Source: Planctomycetes bacterium GWF2_41_51
GTDB taxonomy: Bacteria > Planctomycetota > Phycisphaerae > Sedimentisphaerales > UBA12454
Length of the DNA stretch: 33,567 nucleotides
Direction: 5' to 3'
Assembly (NCBI GenBank): GCA_001825665.1
Contig: MHXZ01000113.1
Coordinates: forward strand, 1 to 33,567
Below the pieces are notes generated by a model. The model worked only from the letters and a program-made list of their open reading frames with translations, ran no database searches and had not been told where the DNA came from. Position 1 is the first letter of the stretch, and each line of letters starts with the position of its first letter. Shown piece after piece: positions 1 through 6,030 of the stretch. Position numbers and translations under genes: made by a program.

Positions 1-28
1 GGTTTAGCAGTATATAGGGATATTTAAA

Positions 29-715
29 ATGATAAGACCGATAAAACTGCGACGTAAACGTATATTGGTTGACGTTGATACTCAAATCGACTCGTTAATC
101 GCCTCCGGTTCCAATTGTATTAAGAATCATCGCCGCGTTTTAATGAATATCCGGCGGGCTTATGCATGGGCGAGAGCTAAAAATATCAAATCCGTTTCCA
201 CTGCAATTTCAAAACCCATCAGAAATGGCGATAATTTCTGTATTACAGGCACTCAGGGCCAAAAGAAAGTTTCATATACTCTTCGCGGCAAGAGAATTAT
301 TCTGGAAGCCGACAATTCAACCGATTTATCGCGAGACCTTTTTACCCGTTTCGACCAGATTATTCTGACTAAGCGGACCGAAGATCCGTTTGATGAACCC
401 AGAGCTGAAAGACTGCTGACAGAACTTCGCGCAGATGAATTCATCATTATTGGCGCTCCTGCCGAAGGCGCGGTAACCTCGACCGTTCTTGGACTGTTGC
501 AAAGAGGCAAAAGGGTCGTTGTCCTTACAGATGCTATTGGTGTGTACGACAGAAAAATCGCCGAAATTGAGATGCGCAAATGGCAGGCAAAAGGTGCGAT
601 TTTGATGGAGACAAAAGACCTCGCCGGTGTGACTCATCTGAGAACTGCGGGCGTTTGCGACTGTAAAATCTGCAATATGACTGAAAAAGAGCTTCAAACT
701 CAGGCTAGCGCGTAA
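29..715 (+). CDS. Isochorismatase-fold protein lacking the catalytic cysteine
   Basis: The 228-aa product has the layout of cysteine hydrolases of the isochorismatase family: a first strand with the DxQ signature (D17 in DVDTQ), a Lys in the usual place (K115 in TKRTEDPF), and the G-x4-E-x-(C)-V-x2-T segment followed by LLQRGKRVVVLTDAIG. In this last motif the nucleophilic Cys is Ala (A148 in GAPAEGAVTST), while flanking G142, E146, V149 and T152 fit. A short CDCKIC cluster (C210, C212, C215) lies near the C-terminus. Asp and Lys of the triad remain, so the fold is probably kept but Cys-dependent hydrolysis is unlikely; a binding or regulatory role is an inference. ATG is chosen as the first in-frame start in the window. 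The gene stands alone, upstream of the REP/RAYT unit. Family assignment is fairly firm, function unknown. Confidence 0.75.
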   Translation: MIRPIKLRRKRILVDVDTQIDSLIASGSNCIKNHRRVLMNIRRAYAWARAKNIKSVSTAISKPIRNGDNFCITGTQGQKKVSYTLRGKRIILEADNSTDLSRDLFTRFDQIILTKRTEDPFDEPRAERLLTELRADEFIIIGAPAEGAVTSTVLGLLQRGKRVVVLTDAIGVYDRKIAEIEMRKWQAKGAILMETKDLAGVTHLRTAGVCDCKICNMTEKELQTQASA

Positions 716-724
716 GCACCAGCT

Positions 725-746
725 AAAACGACTCCTGACACCGTTT
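725..746 (+). repeat. REP-like repeat copy 1 (aacgactcctgacacc core)
   Basis: First copy of a ~20-bp repeat with core aacgactcctgacacc followed by gttt. It lies 10 bp after the stop codon of the isochorismatase-like gene and 180 bp before the RAYT gene, in the same orientation as copies 2 and 3. Confidence 0.85.
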
Positions 747-862
747 CTCATTTCACCATAAATTTAATGTAAGTTTTACATGAATTTTGTTTCCATAACA
801 GGAACTCAATAGCGACATTGTTCGGAATTTTCATCTGCAATTTTGATAATAACCTTACAACG

Positions 863-884
863 AAAACGACTCCTGACACCGTTT
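863..884 (+). repeat. REP-like repeat copy 2
   Basis: Identical to copy 1 over 22 bp (aaaacgactcctgacaccgt plus tt). It is the copy closest to the 5' end of the RAYT gene, 41 bp before its start codon. Two direct copies upstream, with one direct and one inverted copy downstream, frame the transposase gene. Confidence 0.85.
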
Positions 885-925
885 TTTTATTGCAATTAAA
901 AATACAGTAGTTAATATGCCTTTGT

Positions 926-1603
926 ATGGCAAGACCATTAAGAATAACGCCGGCAGGTTATGCTTACCATGTTTTCAACAGGGCTAATGCGCGTGTCCCC
1001 ATCTTCGTCGATGAAAAAGATTACGTCTGTTTCGAAAAACTACTTAAAGAAGCTGTTGAATGGTTTGATATGCGTGTGTGTACATATTGTATAATGCCCA
1101 ACCATTGGCACCTTGTTCTATGGCCTAAAGAAGACGATTCGCTTTCAAAATTTGTCGGTTGGCTTACTATGACGCATACAAAAAGGTGGCATGCGGACCA
1201 CAAGACAAATGGGTATGGTCATGTGTATCAGGGGCGTTTCAAATCATTTCCCGTTCAGGATGACTCGCACTTTTTAACATTGTGCAGATATATCGAGCGT
1301 AATCCTGTAAATAGCGGTCTTGTAGAAAATGCACAATCTTGGAGATGGTCTGGGATGTGGCATCGTTGCAATAGCGGCAAAAGCAATGTATTGTCGTGTT
1401 CTGATTGGCCGGTAGGCATTCCAGATGATTGGCCGAGTTTAGTAAATCAAAGGCTTAGCGAGAAAGAGGTTTTAGAAATTAGGCGATGTTTTGATCGCAG
1501 CAAGCCTTTTGGTGAAGTTACCTGGACCCAAAAAACCGCTTCTTCTCTGGGAATAGAGTCTGCAATAAGGCCAACTGGCAGACCTAAAAAAAACGACTCC
1601 TGA
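926..1603 (+). CDS. REP-associated tyrosine transposase (RAYT, TnpA_REP-like)
   Basis: A 225-aa Y1 transposase of the IS200-like/REP-associated family. These enzymes bind and cleave single-stranded hairpins in REP sequences and are thought to spread them. Visible motifs: MARPLRI start typical of the family; HUH metal site as H60-W-H62 within MPNHWHLVLWP; YQGRFKS at 101-107; and RYIERNP with Y122, the expected catalytic tyrosine. The length is normal and the reading frame intact, so it may be active. Cognate REP-like repeats surround it (725, 863, 1590, and inverted at 1708). The last three codons and the TGA stop lie within the third repeat, so the repeat edge and the gene edge coincide. No clear Shine-Dalgarno precedes the ATG. 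Unlike a true insertion sequence, no separate terminal ends are seen. Confidence 0.9.
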   Translation: MARPLRITPAGYAYHVFNRANARVPIFVDEKDYVCFEKLLKEAVEWFDMRVCTYCIMPNHWHLVLWPKEDDSLSKFVGWLTMTHTKRWHADHKTNGYGHVYQGRFKSFPVQDDSHFLTLCRYIERNPVNSGLVENAQSWRWSGMWHRCNSGKSNVLSCSDWPVGIPDDWPSLVNQRLSEKEVLEIRRCFDRSKPFGEVTWTQKTASSLGIESAIRPTGRPKKNDS

Positions 1604-1611
1604 CACCATTT
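1590..1611 (+). repeat. REP-like repeat copy 3, containing the RAYT stop codon
   Basis: Core aacgactcctgacacc is conserved; the following base is changed (attt instead of gttt). The TGA in 'cctgacacc' at 1601-1603 is the stop codon of the RAYT gene. It pairs as an inverted repeat with copy 4 about 100 bp downstream. Confidence 0.85.
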
Positions 1612-1651
1612 CCATTCCTGCATTTCGTAGACAATCATCCAGCATTCATTT

Positions 1652-1678
1652 TTTTGCCTGTCAGACTGACAGGCAAAA
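1652..1678. repeat. Perfect 12-bp dyad (ttttgcctgtca / tgacaggcaaaa)
   Basis: A perfect 12-bp inverted repeat with a 3-nt spacer (gac). It sits between REP copies 3 and 4, so it may be the structured heart of a REP/BIME-like unit. There is no T-tract after the right arm on either strand, so it does not look like a Rho-independent terminator. It also lies about 125-150 bp upstream of the predicted sigma-54 transcription start, a typical distance for an enhancer-binding-protein site. Confidence 0.7.
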
Positions 1679-1707
1679 CTGCTATTTTGCCATTGTTTCA
1701 CAAAAAA

Positions 1708-1727
1708 CACGGTGTCAGGAGTCGTTT
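1708..1727 (-). repeat. REP-like repeat copy 4, inverted
   Basis: Reverse complement of the same core (ggtgtcaggagtcgtt on the + strand). With copy 3 it forms an inverted pair enclosing the 1652-1678 dyad. It marks the right limit of the RAYT/REP region, 50 bp before the sigma-54 promoter. Confidence 0.85.
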
Positions 1728-1777
1728 ATCTATTTACAAATAAAAGATTTACAGCAAAAATTACATTTATCAGTCAA

Positions 1778-1793
1778 TGGCACATTATTTGCA
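1778..1793 (+). promoter_or_regulatory. Sigma-54 (-24/-12) promoter for the receiver-groES-groEL operon
   Basis: The sequence TGGCAC-ATTAT-TTGCA matches the RpoN consensus TGGCACG-N4-TTGCW, with exactly 10 bp between the GG (1779-1780) and the GC (1791-1792). Transcription should start near 1804, 17 nt before the ATG of the receiver-domain gene. No CIRCE element (TTAGCACTC-N9-GAGTGCTAA) is visible before groES, so activation by an enhancer-binding protein is the inferred control. Confidence 0.75.
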
Positions 1794-1820
1794 TTTACAA
1801 TATAAATTGAAGATAATTTT

Positions 1821-2219
1821 ATGACCACAGACAGTGTAAAAGTATTAATAAATGGTTTTGACTGGGCCTGGCCCGAGGCGGTCAGGCAGATTTTCAAAGA
1901 CCGCAGCGTTGAACTGCTCATGGTTAAGCGTCCTGATGAAGCGCTTAATGTTATTCAGCAGCGGCGGATTCACACGGCTATTGTCGATATGGATTCGAAA
2001 ATGCTCAGCGGCCTTAGCATGATAAAGATTATTCGCGGCAGTTTTCCCGCTCTGCCCTGCATTTTGCTGACAGAAGCTGCGGAAGAAAAACTGCTCGCCG
2101 CGGCTCTTGAGCTTGATGTATTCAGCGTGATGAACAAGCCGGTGGATATTAATTTGCTGCAAACTCAGCTCCACAGGCTTTTTGTGAAAAGATATAACAA
2201 TTACGTATTTAATAGTTGA
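1821..2219 (+). CDS. Orphan response-regulator receiver-domain protein
   Basis: A 132-aa protein made of one receiver (CheY-like) domain without an output domain. D56 in IVDMDSKMLSG is the predicted phosphoacceptor, spaced eight residues from G64 as in CheY. T84 (LLTE) and K106 (NKPVD) match the conserved switch Thr and Lys. The acidic pair normally at the end of the first strand is not there (LINGFDW instead), so Mg2+ binding may be weak or unusual. It is the first gene after a sigma-54 promoter and ends 13 bp before groES, so it should be co-transcribed with the chaperonin. No histidine kinase or enhancer-binding protein is nearby. It could tie chaperonin expression to a phosphorelay, or act on an unlinked partner; this is inference. 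Confidence 0.8.
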   Translation: MTTDSVKVLINGFDWAWPEAVRQIFKDRSVELLMVKRPDEALNVIQQRRIHTAIVDMDSKMLSGLSMIKIIRGSFPALPCILLTEAAEEKLLAAALELDVFSVMNKPVDINLLQTQLHRLFVKRYNNYVFNS

Positions 2220-2232
2220 AAGGAATTAGGAA

Positions 2233-2523
2233 ATGAAAATCAGACCATTAGCCAACAAGGTGCTTGTCGAACGCATCGAGGCTGAAAGCAAAACCGCCGG
2301 CGGGATCGTTCTGCCGGATTCAGCAAAGGAAAAACCACAAAGAGGCAAAATCGTTAGCGCAGGAGACGGAAGAGTTCTCGACGACGGCTCAAAAGTCGCT
2401 ATGCAGGTAAAAAAAGGCGATGAAGTGCTCTTCACAAGTTACGCCGGTACAGAAGTTAAAATCGACGGTAAAGAGTTCCTCATTATGGACGAATCAGACA
2501 TTATGGCAGTAATTGAGAAATAG
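2233..2523 (+). CDS. groES: Co-chaperonin GroES (Cpn10)
   Basis: A 96-aa protein of normal Cpn10 length. It begins [18 protein letters not shown] and carries the mobile loop that binds GroEL ([17 protein letters not shown], residues about 20-36), followed by GKIVSAGDG. It ends with the usual [12 protein letters not shown] strand. It forms the heptameric lid over the GroEL cavity in the cytoplasm. The start has a good ribosome-binding site (aaaggaattagga). It lies 12 bp before groEL and 13 bp after the receiver-domain gene, making one operon driven by the sigma-54 promoter at 1778-1793. Confidence 0.97.
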   Translation: MKIRPLANKVLVERIEAESKTAGGIVLPDSAKEKPQRGKIVSAGDGRVLDDGSKVAMQVKKGDEVLFTSYAGTEVKIDGKEFLIMDESDIMAVIEK

Positions 2524-2535
2524 GAGATATAAAAA

Positions 2536-4161
2536 ATGGCAGCAAAAAAAATAGCATATAGTACCGAGGCCAGAGAGGCCATCCGTCAGGGCATTAAGAA
2601 ACTTGCCGCTGCGGTAAAGGTTACTCTCGGTCCTTGCGGAAGAAATGTTGTTCTCGAAAAATCTTTCGGCTCACCAACCGTTACAAAAGACGGCGTGTCA
2701 GTCGCAAAGGAAATCGAACTCGAAGATTCTTATGAGAATATGGGCGCTCAGATGGTTAAGGAAGTCGCAAGCAAAACAAGCTCAGTAGCAGGCGACGGAA
2801 CAACCACCGCGACCATTCTCGCAGAATCCATCTTCGAAGAAGGCCTGAAAAACATCACAGCAGGCGCAAATCCTATGCAGGTTAAACGCGGCATCGATAT
2901 GGCGGTTGAGAAAATCGTCGAAGAGCTTAAAAAAATGAGCACAAAAGTCGAATCAAGCAAACAGGTTGAACAGGTCGCTACCTGCTCGGCAAATCAGGAT
3001 GCTGAAATCGGCAAAACAATGGCACAGGCAATGGATAAAGTCGGCAAAGACGGCGTTATCACCGTTGAAGAAGGCCAGAGTCTCGAAACCGTTGTCGAGC
3101 TTGTCGAAGGCATGCAGTTCGATAAAGGTTATATCAGTCCTCACTTCATCAATAACTACGATGAAATGACTTGCGTTCTCGAAAAACCATACATCCTCAT
3201 CAACGAGAAAAAAATCAGTTCGATTAAATCTCTCGTTCCTCTTCTCGAAAAAGTCGCAAAACAAGGCAGACCTCTGCTCATCATCGCAGAAGACATCGAA
3301 GGCGAAGCACTCGCGACATTAGTCGTAAATAAACTCCGCGGCGTTCTCCAGTGCGCAGCAGTAAAAGCTCCCGGCTTTGGCGACAGACGCAAAGCTATGC
3401 TCGGCGACATCGGCGTCCTCACCGGCGGCGAAGCTATATTCGAAGATCTCGGCATCGACCTCGAACATATTGATTTATCGCAGCTCGGCCAGGCCAAACG
3501 CGTTACCATCGACAAGGAAAACACAACCATCGTCGAAGGCGCTGGCTCTACCGACGCAATCAAAGGCAGAATCGAACAGATTAAACGCGAAATCGATTCG
3601 ACCACAAGCGATTATGATATCGAAAAGCTTCAGGAAAGACTCGCTAAACTTTCAGGCGGCGTAGCACAGATTAACGTTGGCGCTGCGACAGAAGCAGAAA
3701 TGAAAGAAAAGAAAGCACGTGTCGAAGACGCTCTTCACGCTTGCAGAGCTGCTGTTGAAGAAGGCATCCTGCCAGGCGGCGGCGTTTCTATGCTCCGTGC
3801 TGTAAAGGTTCTCGATAAAATCAAAGCAAAAGATGATGAGAAAGTCGGCGTTGACATCGTTCGTCGCGCAATCGTCGCTCCAATTAAGCAGATTGCTTTA
3901 AACGCAGGCCTTGATGGCTCTATCGTCGCACAAAAAGTTATGGAAAGCACCGAAGTAAATTTCGGCTACGACGCTTTAAGAAAAGAATACGGCGATATGA
4001 TTGCCTTTGGCATCATCGTTCCGACAAAAGTCGAACGCACTGCCCTGCAAAACGGCGCTTCAATCGCATCGCTTCTTCTGACAACCGACGCAATTGTAAG
4101 TGAGATTCCTGAAAAGAAGGAAGCTCCTCCAATGGCTCCCCACGGCGGCGGAATGTACTAA
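2536..4161 (+). CDS. groEL: Chaperonin GroEL (Cpn60)
   Basis: A full-length 541-aa group I chaperonin that folds proteins in an ATP-driven cavity capped by GroES. The equatorial ATP site is intact: the GDGTTTATI motif with D87, the [12 protein letters not shown] segment, and the [20 protein letters not shown] block that holds the ATPase Asp. The C-terminus ends in GGGMY, a short form of the GGM tail. The ribosome-binding site is taggagat, 6 nt before the ATG. It follows groES by 12 bp and is followed by a strong hairpin-T terminator. Codon use is regular and strongly coding, as expected for a highly expressed gene. Assignment is certain. Confidence 0.98.
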   Translation: MAAKKIAYSTEAREAIRQGIKKLAAAVKVTLGPCGRNVVLEKSFGSPTVTKDGVSVAKEIELEDSYENMGAQMVKEVASKTSSVAGDGTTTATILAESIFEEGLKNITAGANPMQVKRGIDMAVEKIVEELKKMSTKVESSKQVEQVATCSANQDAEIGKTMAQAMDKVGKDGVITVEEGQSLETVVELVEGMQFDKGYISPHFINNYDEMTCVLEKPYILINEKKISSIKSLVPLLEKVAKQGRPLLIIAEDIEGEALATLVVNKLRGVLQCAAVKAPGFGDRRKAMLGDIGVLTGGEAIFEDLGIDLEHIDLSQLGQAKRVTIDKENTTIVEGAGSTDAIKGRIEQIKREIDSTTSDYDIEKLQERLAKLSGGVAQINVGAATEAEMKEKKARVEDALHACRAAVEEGILPGGGVSMLRAVKVLDKIKAKDDEKVGVDIVRRAIVAPIKQIALNAGLDGSIVAQKVMESTEVNFGYDALRKEYGDMIAFGIIVPTKVERTALQNGASIASLLLTTDAIVSEIPEKKEAPPMAPHGGGMY

Positions 4162-4170
4162 CACAATCGC

Positions 4171-4203
4171 AAAGGGCAGGCCTCAAAACCTGCCCTTTTC
4201 TTT
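4171..4203 (+). terminator. Rho-independent terminator of the groESL operon
   Basis: A perfect 10-bp stem (aaagggcagg / cctgcccttt) with an 8-nt loop is followed by ttctttt. It starts 9 bp after the groEL stop codon. The ribosome-binding site of the next gene begins just after it, so some read-through into that gene is possible. Confidence 0.85.
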
Positions 4204-4218
4204 TATGAAAGGATTGAA

Positions 4219-4485
4219 ATGGTTTTCAATTTTTATTCCAATTCGTTCAGTCAGCTCTCAAAAGGCTTTGCCAAAGGTCTTTTCATTATCGGTCTGCTGC
4301 TTATCGGTTTCGGTATTCTGGTTTGGGTTTTTAAGGAAGTCCTCGCGATTATCGCCGCCGCAATCTTTATGGCTATCGGCGCAGTCTGCTGCCTGAACGC
4401 AATCAAAATATTTTTCCTCTCATGGAAATCAGGAAGAAAACCGGACGACGGCCGCAGCGACAATGTCAAAATCCACATCGAATAA
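4219..4485 (+). CDS. Small two-helix membrane protein, unknown function
   Basis: An 88-aa protein with two predicted transmembrane helices (about residues 18-36 and 41-66), a short N-terminal tail and a polar C-terminal tail (WKSGRKPDDGRSDNVKIHIE). The start ATG has a good ribosome-binding site (gaaaggattga). It lies directly after the groEL terminator on the same strand and converges with the glutamine amidotransferase gene. I do not recognise a family. Stable coding frame, hydrophobic profile and ribosome-binding site support a real gene. Confidence 0.7.
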   Translation: MVFNFYSNSFSQLSKGFAKGLFIIGLLLIGFGILVWVFKEVLAIIAAAIFMAIGAVCCLNAIKIFFLSWKSGRKPDDGRSDNVKIHIE

Positions 4486-4497
4486 AAACAATCTCGT

Positions 4498-5196
4498 TTA
4501 ATCGTTAGCTTTTTGAATCGTTTCTAAAATCTCAGCCATAATTTTATTTATTCTCTCAAACCGCTCCAAATCCGAGAACACTCTTTGAGCATTTTGAATA
4601 TATTTATCATTTTTAATTTCTTCAGGAAAGTTATCAAACAGCGCTTTGGCATATTCATAAGTCGTCTCAAGATGAAATTGAAAACCAATCACCCTGTTAT
4701 CGATAATGAATCCTTGATTTTTAGTAGCCTCGCTCGATGCCAGATGCACTGCCCCATTTGGCAAATCGAAAGTATCCCCATGCCAGTGAAAAACTTCCAT
4801 TATTTGTGAAAAGCAATTCCCAAGGATTGTACTTTTAGCCTCTTTTGATGGTTTTAAATCAAACCATCCGATTTCCTTATATTTGTTTTGATAAACTTTC
4901 ACTCCAAGGCTTGCCGCGATTAGTTGCGCACCTAAACAAATTCCTATCACGACTTTCCCTGCATCAATTGCTTTTTTTATGAATTCTTTTTCAGTCGCCA
5001 GCCACGAATATTTTGCGTCATCATTCGCGCTCATTGCCCCGCCCATAATTATCAGCCAGTCGAAGCTGTCCATCTCCGGCAGTTTTTCATTGAGATAAAA
5101 ATGCGTCGACGTCGAAGTAATATTTTTCTGCCGAAAGTATTCCCCCATACTTCCAAGCCCCTCAAACGGTAAATGCTGTAACCAATGTACTTTCAT
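4498..5196 (-). CDS. Class-I glutamine amidotransferase domain protein (GMP synthase-like)
   Basis: A 232-aa cytoplasmic protein with a complete triad-type GATase fold: nucleophile elbow GICLGAQ (C87) and FQFHLE with H175 and E177, plus MGGAMSANDD in the oxyanion region. It resembles stand-alone amidotransferases often annotated GMP synthase-like, of which some hydrolyse gamma-glutamyl compounds; the substrate cannot be read from the sequence. A C-terminal helical tail (FERINKIMAEILETIQKAND) is present. The start at 5196 (MKVHWLQHLPFEGLG) is preferred because ggggaa lies about 7 nt upstream and family members start here; an in-frame ATG at 5211 would add five residues. It is downstream of the P-loop gene on the same strand, separated by a palindromic repeat. 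Confidence 0.85.
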   Translation of the reverse strand: MKVHWLQHLPFEGLGSMGEYFRQKNITSTSTHFYLNEKLPEMDSFDWLIIMGGAMSANDDAKYSWLATEKEFIKKAIDAGKVVIGICLGAQLIAASLGVKVYQNKYKEIGWFDLKPSKEAKSTILGNCFSQIMEVFHWHGDTFDLPNGAVHLASSEATKNQGFIIDNRVIGFQFHLETTYEYAKALFDNFPEEIKNDKYIQNAQRVFSDLERFERINKIMAEILETIQKAND

Positions 5197-5212
5197 ATTT
5201 ATTTTCCCCATG

Positions 5213-5238
5213 TGTCATTCCCGCGTAAGCGGGAATCC
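5213..5238. repeat. Dispersed palindromic repeat (tgtcattcccgcgtaagcgg)
   Basis: An 8-bp stem (attcccgc / gcgggaat, 5217-5224 and 5229-5236) with a gtaa loop inside tgtcattcccgc...gcgggaatcca. This is a well-known type of dispersed intergenic palindrome found in many bacteria. It lies between two minus-strand genes and may act as a weak transcript processing or attenuation hairpin. Confidence 0.7.
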
Positions 5239-5240
5239 AT

Positions 5241-5963
5241 TTATCTTTTTAATATTTCCACTAATCTTTCCATTGCTATCTTTGCATCTCCAATCGGTTC
5301 CCCAAAAAATGTTCCATCCGCAAGCCGATTCCAGTTCGGCGAACCTTCGCCGTCGCGATTGACAATTATATGCATATAGTTTTTAGCGCTCGCAATTTCC
5401 AGCACCGAATCATCAATTCTTTTTTTAACATCCTGCAAAAACTCAGAGTCAACATTCCTTTTATGATATGCGATTCTTTGATATTGCTTATCCGCCATCA
5501 AAGATTTAATAAAAAGCTCCGCGACTATTCCCGTTGAACGGACAAATTCAATTTCTTCATTACTGATTGGCGAAACAAAAACAGTTTCAATCTTTATATT
5601 TCTAAGCCGTTTAGCCGCAAGCAGCCTCGGCACAATCGGATAATACATCTCCATCAAAATCGTCTGCTCAGGATAATTGACAATCAAATCAAGATTCACC
5701 GCCTGGCTGAACCCAAAACATTTCCCGATAACATAATGGTCATTCCCTTCCAGCCCCGCGATTTCCTCTTCCGTTCTCCAGCAGTCAGGATTATCCCAGA
5801 CCGTATGTTCATCAGGCCGCGGAATATGATTCCTCGAATGTTTGCTTTTGATTACCGACAATTTTGTAAATTTCACATCAGGCCTAAAATGCTTCACCGC
5901 CGCAGTCAGCGGCCCTTTGCCTACGCAACTCGGCCCCGATAATAATATCAATCGCTTTCCCAT
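5241..5963 (-). CDS. P-loop NTPase, guanylate kinase-like
   Basis: A 240-aa protein starting MGKRLILLSGPSCVGKGPL, a Walker A loop of the nucleotide-kinase type (G10-x4-G15-K16). Guanylate kinases usually read GPSGVGKGT here; this protein has Cys at the fourth position and Pro at the position of the Thr. The middle part (HSRNHIPRPDEHTVWDN; RTEEEIAGLEGNDHYVIGKCFGF) resembles the GMP-binding region of guanylate kinase-like proteins, but the true substrate is unknown. ATG 5963 has aggaaataa upstream. Its 5' end overlaps a long open frame on the other strand, which is why the sulfatase start is placed further right. It probably forms a transcript with the glutamine amidotransferase gene. Confidence 0.75.
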   Translation of the reverse strand: MGKRLILLSGPSCVGKGPLTAAVKHFRPDVKFTKLSVIKSKHSRNHIPRPDEHTVWDNPDCWRTEEEIAGLEGNDHYVIGKCFGFSQAVNLDLIVNYPEQTILMEMYYPIVPRLLAAKRLRNIKIETVFVSPISNEEIEFVRSTGIVAELFIKSLMADKQYQRIAYHKRNVDSEFLQDVKKRIDDSVLEIASAKNYMHIIVNRDGEGSPNWNRLADGTFFGEPIGDAKIAMERLVEILKR

Positions 5964-6030
5964 TTATTTCCTGTTGGTATTTCAATGTATATCTTGCTTT
6001 ATACCTGTTATGCAAGTATATTTCTATTTT

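Noticed and set aside
326-751. Open frame of 141 aa on the minus strand over the isochorismatase-like gene
   Set aside because: Antisense to a gene with clear family motifs; no recognisable domain and it runs into a repeat.
1730-2232. CIRCE/HrcA operator before groES
   Set aside because: Searched by eye for TTAGCACTC and GAGTGCTAA; neither is present.
2953-3605. Minus-strand open frames inside groEL
   Set aside because: Shadow frames caused by the codon bias of a strongly expressed gene.
5842-6030. N-terminal extension of the sulfatase-fold gene from 5842
   Set aside because: It overlaps the coding part of the P-loop gene on the other strand and reads as its antisense; ATG 6010 or 6031 fits better.
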